This document shows positions 1-8,232 of a DNA stretch of 64,000 nucleotides, piece by piece. The position numbers and the translations under genes were made by a program. The DNA is from Eubacterium_U album (lineage in GTDB: Bacteria > Bacillota > Clostridia > Lachnospirales > Lachnospiraceae): the NCBI RefSeq assembly GCF_025336545.1, contig NZ_JAODBU010000008.1:124001-188000 (forward strand), read 5' to 3'. The notes beneath the pieces are model-generated. The model was given only the letters and a program-made list of their open reading frames with translations. It did no database searches and was not told the DNA's origin. The stretch's first letter is position 1. Each line of letters starts with the position of its first letter.

Positions 1-891
1 AAACAATATGCAAAATATTAAAAGTGATTCAATTTTTCCGATAATATAATATTTTATGTATGATTTACTAGGAAGAAAAGATATGGATTGAATAAAAATG
101 CATATTCCACCTGTAATAGAAAAAATACATAAGGTAAATAATTTGTGTATAGTTGAAAGCGATAATTGACTTACATATTTTGAACCGGATATTATTTCCA
201 TAAACGAAGTAATAATATTTAATGGTATATTATCGTTGCTTATAAAAATAGAAAGCCATGCATTTATAGTTGTGAATATGATTATGTACATTCCAATTTT
301 AATTAAAGATGAAACCGTGTTGTTTAGCACTGAAATGGATGAATTATTGTCAGTATTACATATGTTGACTTGTTGTTTGCTAAAAAATAAATGAGAATTA
401 ATTATACCTGTAATTATAGGCGGCAAAAAAATAAACATTATAACTATTGAATTTTTAAAATAAGAATCGAGGCAAAGATATGATACGTAGTTAATTACAT
501 AAGAAATGCTTGGGTTATTACAGAATGTTAATAGTTTTTTTGCCTCGTCTTCGGAAATTAGATTGTTTTTTAATCCTTCGAATATTGTTTTACACCCTAA
601 AGGATATCCACTTAAAAATCCACATATTATAATAAATGAACTAAATTGGCTTGCCTTAAAAATGTGTTTTAATATTGGATAAAAGAATTTGGAAATAATA
701 TTACATAGTTTTTTTTTTATAAGAATGTTGATGATTAAAATAAACGGCAGCAACGAAGGAATCATTGAGTATAATACAAGATTGATGCCTGTTTTCACGC
801 CTAAGATAGTTTCTTTTGGAAGTAGAATGATAAATAAGATACAAAGCAGACAACAAATTAATTCAAAATATTTTACAAAGCTTTTTTTCAT
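1..891 (-). CDS. ylbJ: Sporulation integral membrane protein YlbJ, partial (3' end off the window)
   Basis: The minus strand is open from an ATG at 891 down to base 1 (297 codons, no stop), so the C-terminus lies outside the window. The product is very hydrophobic, with several membrane segments. It carries the region recognisable from YlbJ: MIPSLLPF near residue 43, then GFLSGYPLGCKT near residue 88, and EDEAKKLLTFCNNPS about 25 residues later. YlbJ is a Gate-domain (nucleoside-recognition-like) membrane protein made in the mother cell under sigma-E and needed for heat-resistant spores in Bacillus; its substrate is unknown. It is divergent from walJ. No strong ribosome binding site is visible before the ATG. 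The short plus-strand reading frame at 689-910 is antisense to it and is not a gene. Family identity is fairly sure; the start is less so. Confidence 0.82.
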   Translation of the reverse strand, partial: MKKSFVKYFELICCLLCILFIILLPKETILGVKTGINLVLYSMIPSLLPFILIINILIKKKLCNIISKFFYPILKHIFKASQFSSFIIICGFLSGYPLGCKTIFEGLKNNLISEDEAKKLLTFCNNPSISYVINYVSYLCLDSYFKNSIVIMFIFLPPIITGIINSHLFFSKQQVNICNTDNNSSISVLNNTVSSLIKIGMYIIIFTTINAWLSIFISNDNIPLNIITSFMEIISGSKYVSQLSLSTIHKLFTLCIFSITGGICIFIQSISFLPSKSYIKYYIIGKIESLLIFCILF

Positions 892-931
892 TTTTTTATT
901 TATTATATAGCTTAATGGAATGAAATAGAAC

Positions 932-960
932 TTGAAATATATATAAAAATACAATAGAAT
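932..960 (+). promoter_or_regulatory. Predicted sigma-A promoter for walJ
   Basis: TTGAAA at 932-937 and TAGAAT at 955-960 are separated by 17 bases, 5/6 matches to each consensus hexamer. The site lies in the divergent spacer between ylbJ and walJ and would give a leader of about 27 bases. Seen in sequence; activity is inferred. Confidence 0.45.
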
Positions 961-993
961 GTACAAAGAAGATTTCAAAAGAAGAGGATTGCT

Positions 994-1791
994 ATGAAAT
1001 TTAGTTCTATAGCCAGTGGCAGCAAGGGAAATTGTCTTTTGTATGAAAATAACGATGTAAAGTTACTTGTAGATGCTGGGATAAGTAAAAAAAGAATTGA
1101 AGAAGGTATGAGTGAATACGGAAGCAGTTTAGAAGAAGTGAATGGTATACTTATAACACATGAACATTCTGACCATATTTCCGGATTAGGCGTTGTATCG
1201 AGAAAATATCATATTCCAATATATGCTACAAAAGGAACCATATCAAAGATACTTGAAGACAGTAAGGTTGGAACGATTGATAGGAATTTGTTTAATGAAA
1301 TTGAAGAAAATAAAGATTTTTATATGGGAAGTACATTAGTTACTCCATTTTCGATATCGCATGATGCGGCACAACCGGTTGCATACAGATTTGATTCTGA
1401 TGGGAAATCAATGGCTGTGGCGACAGATATGGGGATGTATGATGATTACATAATTGGTAATTTAAAAGGACTTGATGCAGTATTAATTGAATCAAATCAT
1501 GATATTAATATGTTACAGATAGGTCCTTATCCATATGCACTTAAAAGACGTATATGGGGAAATAAAGGTCATTTATCAAATGAGACATGCGGCAATTTGT
1601 TAAATGAAATTATATCTGACAGACTTAAGAAAGTAATTCTTGGTCATTTAAGTAAAGAAAATAATTTGCCTGAATTGGCATATGAAACAATCAGAAATGA
1701 AATAAATATGGCTGATGGTAATTATTGTGCTGATGATATCAGTATACAGGTGGCAAGTAGAACTGAACCTTCTTGCCATATTGAATTTTAA
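994..1791 (+). CDS. walJ: MBL-fold metallohydrolase of the WalJ/YycJ family
   Basis: This is a 265-residue metallo-beta-lactamase-fold hydrolase. The metal-binding HEHSDH motif is at residues 56-61, after the family N-terminus MKFSSIASGSKGN. Later acidic and histidine residues (ATDMG, ESNHD, GHLS) fit the remaining metal ligands. YycJ/WalJ proteins resemble RNase-J-type and exonuclease-type MBL enzymes. In Bacilli the gene sits at the end of the walRK operon and is linked to cell wall and DNA replication coordination. Here it stands apart from any walRK genes and leads a three-gene run with the ACT and UPF0210 genes. The start at 994 has an AGAGGA ribosome binding site. The enzyme class is certain; the substrate is not known. 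Confidence 0.85.
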   Translation: MKFSSIASGSKGNCLLYENNDVKLLVDAGISKKRIEEGMSEYGSSLEEVNGILITHEHSDHISGLGVVSRKYHIPIYATKGTISKILEDSKVGTIDRNLFNEIEENKDFYMGSTLVTPFSISHDAAQPVAYRFDSDGKSMAVATDMGMYDDYIIGNLKGLDAVLIESNHDINMLQIGPYPYALKRRIWGNKGHLSNETCGNLLNEIISDRLKKVILGHLSKENNLPELAYETIRNEINMADGNYCADDISIQVASRTEPSCHIEF

Positions 1792-1806
1792 TTTAGGAGG
1801 CATAAA

Positions 1807-2079
1807 ATGAAAAAAACTATTATTACTGTTGTGGGAAAAGATACAGTAGGTATTATTGCAAAGGTATGTACATATTTAGCAGATAATTCTGTAAATATTC
1901 TTGACATTTCACAGACAATTGTACAGGATTATTTTAATATGATGATGATTGTAGATTGTAATAATGCCAGCCAGCCTGCAGATAAACTTGCAGATGATCT
2001 TGAAAAAATAGGTGATGATATTGGCGTTTCAATAAAGATGCAGCACGAAGACATTTTTAATAGTATGCATAGAATTTAA
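1807..2079 (+). CDS. ACT domain protein, UPF0237 family
   Basis: A 90-residue protein that is essentially one ACT domain. It starts with TVVGKDTVGIIAKV, the family's ligand-binding G-x-D-x-x-G-I pattern, followed by VNILDISQTIV. Stand-alone UPF0237 ACT proteins are thought to be small-molecule (amino acid) sensors related to GcvR, but no ligand is established. It follows walJ by 15 bases with an AGGAGG site and is followed 10 bases later by the UPF0210 gene. That ACT/UPF0210 pairing is conserved in many Firmicutes, which suggests the ACT protein regulates or partners with its neighbour. Confidence 0.85.
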   Translation: MKKTIITVVGKDTVGIIAKVCTYLADNSVNILDISQTIVQDYFNMMMIVDCNNASQPADKLADDLEKIGDDIGVSIKMQHEDIFNSMHRI

Positions 2080-2089
2080 TGGAGGAATC

Positions 2090-3454
2090 ATGATTAATTT
2101 ATTTGAAGTAAAAGAAACTAACAAAATGATTGAAAATTACAATCTTGATGTAAGAACAATCACTATGGGAATCAGTTTGTTAGATTGTATTAGTGATGAT
2201 TTAGAGACATTAAATAATAATATATATAACAAAATTAAAAAATATACATCAGATTTAGTAAAAACAGGTGATGACATTGCAAAGGAATTTGGAATTCCTA
2301 TTGTAAATAAAAGAATTTCAGTTACTCCTATTTCATTGATTGGTGGTAGCGCATGTAAAACTCCTGATGATTTTGTTACAATTGCAAAAACACTTGATAA
2401 AGTAGCAAAGGAAGTTGGAGTTAACTTTTTAGGTGGATATTCAGCTTTGGTATCTAAAGGTATGACACCGGCAGAAGAAAATTTGATTCGTTCAATTCCT
2501 AAAGCACTAGCAGAGACAGAAAGGGTATGCAGTTCAGTTAATGTTGGCTCTACAAAAACAGGAATTAATATGGATGCTGTCAGACTTATGGGTGAAATTG
2601 TTCTTGAAACTGCAGAATATACAAAAGAACAGGATTCTCTTGGTTGTGCAAAATTAGTTGTATTTTGTAATGCACCGGATGATAATCCATTTATGGCTGG
2701 AGCATTTCATGGTGTTACAGAAGCTGATGCCATTATTAATGTCGGTGTAAGTGGACCTGGTGTAGTAAGACATGCATTAAAGAAAGTTCGTGGAGCAGAC
2801 TTTGAAGTATTATGCGATACAATTAAAAAGACTGCTTTTAAAGTAACAAGAGTGGGTCAGTTAGTTGCAGAAGAAGCTTCTAAGAGACTCAATGTACCAT
2901 TTGGTATTGTTGATTTGTCTTTAGCCCCTACACCTGCGATTGGTGATAGTGTAGCTGATATATTAGAAGAAATTGGATTGCAAAGAGCCGGAGCTCCGGG
3001 AACAACTGCAGCATTAGCATTATTAAATGATCAGGTTAAAAAAGGTGGCGTTATGGCATCTTCATATGTCGGTGGTTTAAGTGGTGCGTTTATCCCTGTA
3101 AGTGAAGACCAGGGAATGATTGACGCAGTAAAAGAAGGAGCACTTTCAATAGAAAAATTAGAGGCTATGACATGCGTATGTTCAGTTGGTTTAGATATGA
3201 TTGCAATACCCGGGGATACAAAGTCAACTACAATTGCCGGAATTATCGCTGATGAATCAGCAATCGGAATGATTAATCAGAAAACGACAGCTGTAAGAGT
3301 TATTCCTGTAATTGGAAAGGGTGTTGGTGAAATGGTAGAATTTGGTGGATTATTAGGATATGCACCTATTATGCCGGTTAGCCAGTTCTCTTGTGATGCT
3401 TTTGTAAACAGAACAGGAAGAATTCCAGCACCAATTCATAGTTTTAAAAACTAA
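2090..3454 (+). CDS. UPF0210 / DUF711 family protein
   Basis: A 454-residue soluble protein matching the UPF0210 (DUF711) family from end to end. Recognisable parts include the N-terminal NLDVRTITMGISLLDC, the central GVSGPGVVRHAL and the C-terminal PVSQFSCDAFVNRTGRIPAP. Structures exist for the family but I know of no established reaction. The glycine-rich conserved loops suggest a ligand-binding or enzymatic role. It is the last gene of the walJ-ACT-UPF0210 run, with a GGAGG site before the ATG, and is followed by a strong two-way terminator. Length is typical of the family. Confidence 0.88.
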   Translation: MINLFEVKETNKMIENYNLDVRTITMGISLLDCISDDLETLNNNIYNKIKKYTSDLVKTGDDIAKEFGIPIVNKRISVTPISLIGGSACKTPDDFVTIAKTLDKVAKEVGVNFLGGYSALVSKGMTPAEENLIRSIPKALAETERVCSSVNVGSTKTGINMDAVRLMGEIVLETAEYTKEQDSLGCAKLVVFCNAPDDNPFMAGAFHGVTEADAIINVGVSGPGVVRHALKKVRGADFEVLCDTIKKTAFKVTRVGQLVAEEASKRLNVPFGIVDLSLAPTPAIGDSVADILEEIGLQRAGAPGTTAALALLNDQVKKGGVMASSYVGGLSGAFIPVSEDQGMIDAVKEGALSIEKLEAMTCVCSVGLDMIAIPGDTKSTTIAGIIADESAIGMINQKTTAVRVIPVIGKGVGEMVEFGGLLGYAPIMPVSQFSCDAFVNRTGRIPAPIHSFKN

Positions 3455-3493
3455 ATTAATTCTAATATATTGCGTTAGCGTTATTATATTATA

Positions 3494-3542
3494 AAAAAAC
3501 TTCCCTAAATATCGTTATTTGATGTTTAGGGAAGTTTTTTAT
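3494..3542 (+). terminator. Bidirectional intrinsic terminator after the UPF0210 gene
   Basis: A perfect 16-bp stem (3494-3509 with 3525-3540) with A-rich and T-rich ends and a 15-base loop lies between the converging UPF0210 and tmcAL genes. The A/T flanks let it work in both directions. Confidence 0.85.
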
Positions 3543-3564
3543 ACCGTTTCATAAAAATATAAAG

Positions 3565-3597
3565 GTTCTAAACTTTGCTCTAATTAAAGCCTAGAAC
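3565..3597 (-). terminator. Probable terminator of tmcAL
   Basis: A 12-bp stem (3565-3576 with 3586-3597; two G-U pairs when read on the minus strand) with a 9-base loop lies 16 bases beyond the tmcAL stop. The following minus-strand tail is only moderately T-rich, so it may act together with the stronger two-way terminator beyond it. Confidence 0.5.
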
Positions 3598-3612
3598 TAT
3601 GTTTTTTAGAAA

Positions 3613-4851
3613 CTAAATAATTATAATTTTATAATTAAATTCTGTTGGCATATATTTTCCGGATTTATTCATATAAACTAATCTGTAAATTGAATCACAA
3701 TAAAGCCAATTATCTAAAAGCTTTTTTATATCTCCTGTTGATGTTTTGTAATAGATTGATAATTTTGAAATTATATCGACATTACTGTTTTCTTTGATAT
3801 GTTTAAGTATATCTGAAGAGGATTTCTTAAATCCTAATAATCGACCAACCGGTAAATAGCCAATTTTTTTATAAAAATCTATATCTTCTGAATGAATATT
3901 AAGCATAATATGCATTAATGTCCTTGATATTCTTGAGTAAGTATAGTTCTTACTTTGTAATTTTTCTATAAATGATTCAAAACTGTAAAAGTTTGCTCTT
4001 TCATTTAGTATTCTGTTTGATAAATCTGTATTTATATCGTTGAATTTATCAAATGAATCATTATTTAAGAGTGTAAGTCCTAACATACTCGAAAAATCAT
4101 TTAATTTAATCAAAGAGTTTTGCTCTTTTTCATTTAGTAAAGATGAAAATGCAGCCTTTGAAAGGTGATTTGCAATAGAGTCTAAAGCTACATCATTTGT
4201 AAAAGCTTCTCTGATTCCACTCGCTGAAGCAAATGAGCTGTTAAGTGATGTTGAATTGTAACCTGAGCCTTCTCTGTTAATTCCAACAGGCACTATTGGA
4301 GAATTTAACTCGATTAAAGCCTTTATATATTCAATTGCTAATATATTGTTAGGTTTTGATAAAACGTCTGCTATGTTCGAATTGACATCGATTGACATTA
4401 GATAATCAGTTAATGCTTTTTGTCTTGCAACAGGGTAATTATTTCCACTTTTTAAATGCAAAGCTAAAGATGCTTTGTATTCATCCGGTTCATCATGTAA
4501 TATTGATGCAATCGACTTTAGTAAGTCAAGATTGTTGTCTTCACATCCAAAGCATAAATAATTGATACAATTTAAATTATGGAGAAAATATACACTCGCT
4601 TTAGCGAAAGTTTCAGCACTAGCAGTAGAAAATACAGGGGGTAATTCAAAAACACAGTCACAACCATTTTCTAATGCATGTAAAGTGCGGTCGTATTTGT
4701 TTATTATTGCAGGACAGCCACGTTGAACGAAATTTCCGCTCATTATTACAATTACACGATCAGCTTCGGTAAATTCTTTTGCTTTTTTTATTAAATATGC
4801 GTGCCCATTGTGAAATGGATTAAATTCAGCAATTATGCCTATAGTTTTCAT
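3613..4851 (-). CDS. tmcAL: tRNA(Met) cytidine acetate ligase TmcAL (YlbM)
   Basis: A 412-residue nucleotidyltransferase-fold enzyme. The N-terminus carries the HIGH-like motif NPFHNGH at residues 11-17 and SGNFVQRG at 38-45, both typical of TmcAL. In Bacillus this enzyme uses ATP and acetate to make N4-acetylcytidine at the wobble position of elongator tRNA(Met). Length is as expected. The gene is on the minus strand, divergent from pta-ackA. A tmcAL-pta-ackA neighbourhood is common in Clostridia, and acetate is the shared metabolite. Identity is secure from the N-terminal half; the C-terminal half is more variable. Confidence 0.9.
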   Translation of the reverse strand: MKTIGIIAEFNPFHNGHAYLIKKAKEFTEADRVIVIMSGNFVQRGCPAIINKYDRTLHALENGCDCVFELPPVFSTASAETFAKASVYFLHNLNCINYLCFGCEDNNLDLLKSIASILHDEPDEYKASLALHLKSGNNYPVARQKALTDYLMSIDVNSNIADVLSKPNNILAIEYIKALIELNSPIVPVGINREGSGYNSTSLNSSFASASGIREAFTNDVALDSIANHLSKAAFSSLLNEKEQNSLIKLNDFSSMLGLTLLNNDSFDKFNDINTDLSNRILNERANFYSFESFIEKLQSKNYTYSRISRTLMHIMLNIHSEDIDFYKKIGYLPVGRLLGFKKSSSDILKHIKENSNVDIISKLSIYYKTSTGDIKKLLDNWLYCDSIYRLVYMNKSGKYMPTEFNYKIIII

Positions 4852-4884
4852 ATAATTTATTCCTTCTAACTTAATTTATTAAAT

Positions 4885-4914
4885 ATTTTATCACTGTTTT
4901 ATTTAATATGTAAA
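4885..4914 (-). promoter_or_regulatory. Predicted promoter for tmcAL
   Basis: Read on the minus strand: TTTACA (4909-4914), an 18-base spacer, then TAAAAT (4885-4890) preceded by TGA, an extended -10. The leader to the ATG at 4851 is short. This is a pattern match only. Confidence 0.4.
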
Positions 4915-4950
4915 CTGTTAAATAAATTATACTAAAAATTGAATGTTCTG

Positions 4951-4979
4951 TTGTGAAAATTAGCCATATACGTTATAAT
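4951..4979 (+). promoter_or_regulatory. Predicted sigma-A promoter for pta-ackA
   Basis: TTGTGA (4951-4956) and a perfect TATAAT (4974-4979) are 17 bases apart. The leader before the pta ATG at 5009 is about 23 bases and includes an AAAAAGGAG ribosome binding site. No catabolite-control site was identified with confidence. Confidence 0.5.
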
Positions 4980-5008
4980 GTTAGAAGTTTACAAAAAGGA
5001 GAAAATAG

Positions 5009-6004
5009 ATGGATTTTATTGAGTCAGTGAAAGAAAAAGCAAAAAATAATAAAAAGACAATTATTTTGCCAGAAGGTATGGACAAAAGAACGTATAAGGC
5101 TGCAGAGCAGATATTAAAAGAGGGGTTTGCAGATTTAATTATTTTAGCAACACCGGAAGAAGTTGAAGAAAACAGTGACGGTGCTGACGTATCAAAAGCA
5201 ACTATTATTAATCCGAGAACTTGCGAAAAAACACCCGAATATGTAGAAGGGTTTTTTCAGTTGAGAAAAGCAAAAGGAATGACAAGAGAACAGGCATTGG
5301 GTATTTTGACATCTGATTATATGTTCTTTGCGTGTATGATGTTAAAATGCGGAGATGGAGATGGCGTTGTTTCAGGAGCATGCCATTCCTCAGCTAATAC
5401 ATTAAGACCTGCTTTACAGATTATAAAAAGTAAACCTGGCACAAAATTAGTGTCAGCTTTCTTTGTTATGTGCGTGCCTAATAAAGAATTAGGAGCAAAT
5501 GGTGTATTTGTAATGGGTGATTGTGGTTTGAATCAGAATCCAACATCAGCAGAATTAGCAGATATAGCAGCAAGCAGTGCTGAGTCATTTGAATATTTAG
5601 TAGGTGAAAAGGCAAGAGTTGCAATGCTTTCTCATTCAACATATGGAAGTGCAGCTCACCCTGATGTTGATAAGGTTGTAGAAGCTACAAAGATTGCAAA
5701 GAAAGAATATCCTCAATTTTTAATAGATGGAGAATTGCAGACTGATGCAGCTGTAGTACCTGAAGTAGCAGCGTTGAAAGCACCGGATAGTGAAGTCGCC
5801 GGAAGAGCAAATGTTTTAGTATTCCCTGATTTAGATGCAGGAAATATTGGATATAAATTAGTTCAGAGATTAGGACAGGCAGAAGCTTATGGACCATTGT
5901 GCCAGGGTATAGCAAAACCTATAAATGACCTTTCAAGAGGCTGTAGTGCAAAAGATATTGTAGGTGTTGTTGCAATCACGGCGGTTCAGGCAGGACAGGA
6001 ATAG
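5009..6004 (+). CDS. pta: Phosphate acetyltransferase
   Basis: A 331-residue short-form Pta. It converts acetyl-CoA and phosphate to acetyl phosphate, the first step of ATP-yielding acetate formation in fermenters. The family core is clear: GDGDGVVSGACHSSANTLRP in the middle, FVMGDCGLNQNPT, and SHSTYGSA towards the end. The length is that of the single-domain bacterial enzyme without the long regulatory N-terminus of E. coli Pta. It is 8 bases upstream of ackA and clearly co-transcribed. It acts in the cytoplasm. Confidence 0.96.
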   Translation: MDFIESVKEKAKNNKKTIILPEGMDKRTYKAAEQILKEGFADLIILATPEEVEENSDGADVSKATIINPRTCEKTPEYVEGFFQLRKAKGMTREQALGILTSDYMFFACMMLKCGDGDGVVSGACHSSANTLRPALQIIKSKPGTKLVSAFFVMCVPNKELGANGVFVMGDCGLNQNPTSAELADIAASSAESFEYLVGEKARVAMLSHSTYGSAAHPDVDKVVEATKIAKKEYPQFLIDGELQTDAAVVPEVAALKAPDSEVAGRANVLVFPDLDAGNIGYKLVQRLGQAEAYGPLCQGIAKPINDLSRGCSAKDIVGVVAITAVQAGQE

Positions 6005-6012
6005 GAGGAATA

Positions 6013-7206
6013 ATGAACGTTTTAGTAATTAATTGTGGCAGTTCATCATTAAAGTTTCAATTAATTGATTCTGTAAGTGAGAAAGTGTTAGCAAAAGGAT
6101 TGTGTGAAAGAATTGGTATTGATGGAAGTAAGATTGAATATGAACCATACAATGGTGAAGAACAGGAAAAAGAAGTTTCAATGCCAACACATAATGAAGC
6201 TATTAAAATTGTTATAGATTCATTACTTAATAAAGAAACAGGAGTTATTAAAGATTTAAGTGAAGTTGGAGCAGTTGGTCATAGAGTTGTACATGGTGGA
6301 GAATATTTTTCAAAATCAACTATTGTCACGGATGAAGTTATTAAGAAGATTGAAGAATGTAATGATTTGGCACCTCTTCATAACCCGGCTAATATAATAG
6401 GAATCAAAGCTTGTATTAATGCAATGCCTGATACACCTAATGTTGTCGTGTTTGATACAGCATTTCATCAGACAATGCCTCCTAAAGCTTATTTGTATCC
6501 TATTCCATATGAATATTATAAAAAATATAAGATAAGAAGATATGGATTCCATGGAACATCTCATAGTTATGTTTCAAAGAAAGTCGCTCAGATTATGGAT
6601 ACGCCATATGATAAATTAAAGACTATTGTCTGTCATTTAGGAAATGGTGCAAGTATATGCGCAGTTGAAAATGGTAAATCTATAGATACAAGTATGGGTC
6701 TTACTCCGTTAGCAGGAGTTGCTATGGGAACACGTTCAGGAGATATTGACCCAAGCATCGTTGAAGTTATTTCAGAAAAAGAAAACATGAATGTTAAAGA
6801 AGTACTTAATGTTTTAAATAAAAAATCAGGTGTTTTAGGTTTATCAGAAGTATCAAGTGATTTTAGAGATATAACAAAGGCTATTGAAGAAGGAAATGAA
6901 GTAGCAAAGAATGCATTAGAAGTATTTGCAAATACAGTAGTTAGATTTGTTGGCGCTTATGTAGCTGAAATGAATGGTGTTGATGCTATTGCATTTACGG
7001 CAGGCGTAGGTGAAAATAATCAGGCTGTAAGAAAGATGGTTTGCGAACAATTAGGATATTTAGGTGTGTCTCTTGACGAAAAGGCTAATGAAAAGAGAAG
7101 AGAAGAAATTATGATTTCAACTCCTGATTCAAAAGTAAAAGTATTTGTAATTCCAACAAATGAAGAATTAGCAATAGCAAGAGAAACTCTAGAACTTTTA
7201 TCATAA
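6013..7206 (+). CDS. ackA: Acetate kinase
   Basis: A 397-residue ASKHA-fold kinase that makes acetate and ATP from acetyl phosphate. Recognised by the N-terminal NCGSSSLKFQL, VFDTAFHQTMP, YGFHGTSHSYV, the nucleotide-binding HLGNGAS and the C-terminal FTAGVGEN. Length matches the family. It follows pta with an AGGAGG site, so the two form the usual acetate operon. No clear terminator hairpin follows in the 160-base gap, but a new strong promoter begins before yceD. Confidence 0.97.
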   Translation: MNVLVINCGSSSLKFQLIDSVSEKVLAKGLCERIGIDGSKIEYEPYNGEEQEKEVSMPTHNEAIKIVIDSLLNKETGVIKDLSEVGAVGHRVVHGGEYFSKSTIVTDEVIKKIEECNDLAPLHNPANIIGIKACINAMPDTPNVVVFDTAFHQTMPPKAYLYPIPYEYYKKYKIRRYGFHGTSHSYVSKKVAQIMDTPYDKLKTIVCHLGNGASICAVENGKSIDTSMGLTPLAGVAMGTRSGDIDPSIVEVISEKENMNVKEVLNVLNKKSGVLGLSEVSSDFRDITKAIEEGNEVAKNALEVFANTVVRFVGAYVAEMNGVDAIAFTAGVGENNQAVRKMVCEQLGYLGVSLDEKANEKRREEIMISTPDSKVKVFVIPTNEELAIARETLELLS

Positions 7207-7305
7207 GACAGATAATAGCTGATTGTTTTTGAGTGAAAATTTTTGTGAAACTATGATAAACATATTTGGTAAACAAATCACAAAATAATTAAATAAAAAA
7301 AGTGT

Positions 7306-7334
7306 TTGACAAAAATATACCATATATGTATAAT
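7306..7334 (+). promoter_or_regulatory. Perfect consensus sigma-A promoter for yceD-rpmF
   Basis: TTGACA (7306-7311), a 17-base spacer and TATAAT (7329-7334): both hexamers match consensus exactly. It lies 31 bases before the yceD ATG at 7365 and inside the open frame upstream of that ATG, which helps rule out the earlier GTG at 7302 as the start. The strength fits a ribosomal protein transcript. Confidence 0.8.
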
Positions 7335-7364
7335 TGTAAAGGTGTCTTTAGGGAGAAACAAGTT

Positions 7365-7889
7365 ATGTTAATTGATTTGATAGAGATATTACAGAAAGAA
7401 GAAGGAACTAAAAAAGTTCAGACTAAAGTTGAAAGGGAGAAATTTCTAGCTGCTAAGTTTGAATATAAGATAACTGACAGTGATGTAAAGTTTGTATTTA
7501 CAAACGCCGGAAAGAAACATATCAATGTTAAATGCACTGGGAATGTTATTATAGAAGCACCTTGTTTCAGATGTCTTGAACCGGTCACATTTACAATAAA
7601 TATTGATTCAACCAAAGATATGGATATGAATAAAACAGCAGAAGAGAAGATTGCCGATTTAGATGAGGAAAATTATCTTGAAGGAACAGTCTTTGATACT
7701 GAGGTTTTTGTATTCAATGAGATTCTGGTTAACTTACCGATGAAGGTTCTCTGCAAAGAAGATTGTAAGGGAATTTGCAATAGATGCGGCGCTAATCTCA
7801 ATAAAGGATTCTGCGACTGCGATACTGCGGTACCAGATCCGAGAATGTCGAAAATATTAGATGTATTTAATCAGTTTAAGGAGGTGTAA
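7365..7889 (+). CDS. yceD: YceD family (DUF177) 23S rRNA accumulation protein
   Basis: A 174-residue protein of the DUF177/YceD family, which in bacteria and plastids is linked to 23S rRNA accumulation and is nearly always next to rpmF. It shows CFRCLEPV in the middle and a C-terminal cysteine cluster (CKEDCKGICNRCG, then CDC) that probably binds zinc. I chose the ATG at 7365, with a GGGAG ribosome binding site, because the longer frame from 7302 runs back through a perfect promoter. It lies 3 bases before rpmF. The molecular activity is not established. Confidence 0.87.
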   Translation: MLIDLIEILQKEEGTKKVQTKVEREKFLAAKFEYKITDSDVKFVFTNAGKKHINVKCTGNVIIEAPCFRCLEPVTFTINIDSTKDMDMNKTAEEKIADLDEENYLEGTVFDTEVFVFNEILVNLPMKVLCKEDCKGICNRCGANLNKGFCDCDTAVPDPRMSKILDVFNQFKEV

Positions 7890-7892
7890 ACC

Positions 7893-8072
7893 ATGTCTAT
7901 CTGTCCAAAGAATAAATCTTCTAAAGGAAGAAGAGATAAGAGAAGAGCTAACTGGAAAATGTCAGTTCCTGGTCTTGTAAAGTGTAGCAAATGTGGAGCT
8001 TTAATGATGCCTCACAGAGTTTGCAAGGCATGTGGATCATACAACAAGAAAGAAATCGTTTCAGTTGACTAA
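7893..8072 (+). CDS. rpmF: 50S ribosomal protein L32
   Basis: A 59-residue protein beginning MSICPKNKSSKGRRDKRRAN. The zinc-ribbon cysteines are at 31, 34, 44 and 47 (CSKC and CKAC), so this is the zinc-binding form of L32. It has an AAGGAGGT ribosome binding site 3 bases after the yceD stop region and is followed by a strong terminator. Short, basic and in the expected place between yceD and plsX. Confidence 0.96.
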   Translation: MSICPKNKSSKGRRDKRRANWKMSVPGLVKCSKCGALMMPHRVCKACGSYNKKEIVSVD

Positions 8073-8108
8073 TTAGGATGGTCCGTGTTTATGCACGAGA
8101 AAGCGTTA

Positions 8109-8153
8109 AAATAAGGCTTTGCGGATATTTATATCTGCGAAGCCTTATTTTTA
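8109..8153 (+). terminator. Terminator after rpmF
   Basis: A stem of about 20 bp (8109-8128 with 8131-8150, two G-U pairs) ends in a T tract. It closes the yceD-rpmF transcript before the plsX promoter. Confidence 0.85.
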
Positions 8154-8174
8154 TGTTGTCTTATTCAAGTTTGC

Positions 8175-8203
8175 TTGATTTTAAAACATAATTTTAGTAT
8201 AGT
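8175..8203 (+). promoter_or_regulatory. Predicted promoter for plsX-acpP
   Basis: TTGATT (8175-8180) and TATAGT (8198-8203) are separated by 17 bases, upstream of plsX and downstream of the rpmF terminator. No FapR-like operator was recognised. Confidence 0.5.
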
Positions 8204-8232
8204 TATTTTATGTGCTTAAGGAGGAAATAATT

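Noticed and set aside
689..910. A 73-codon plus-strand reading frame near the left edge
   Set aside because: It lies antisense to the minus-strand YlbJ gene, has no ribosome binding site and resembles no protein.
7302..7364. Upstream extension of yceD from a GTG at 7302
   Set aside because: The stretch contains a perfect TTGACA-17-TATAAT promoter, and the ATG at 7365 has its own ribosome binding site.
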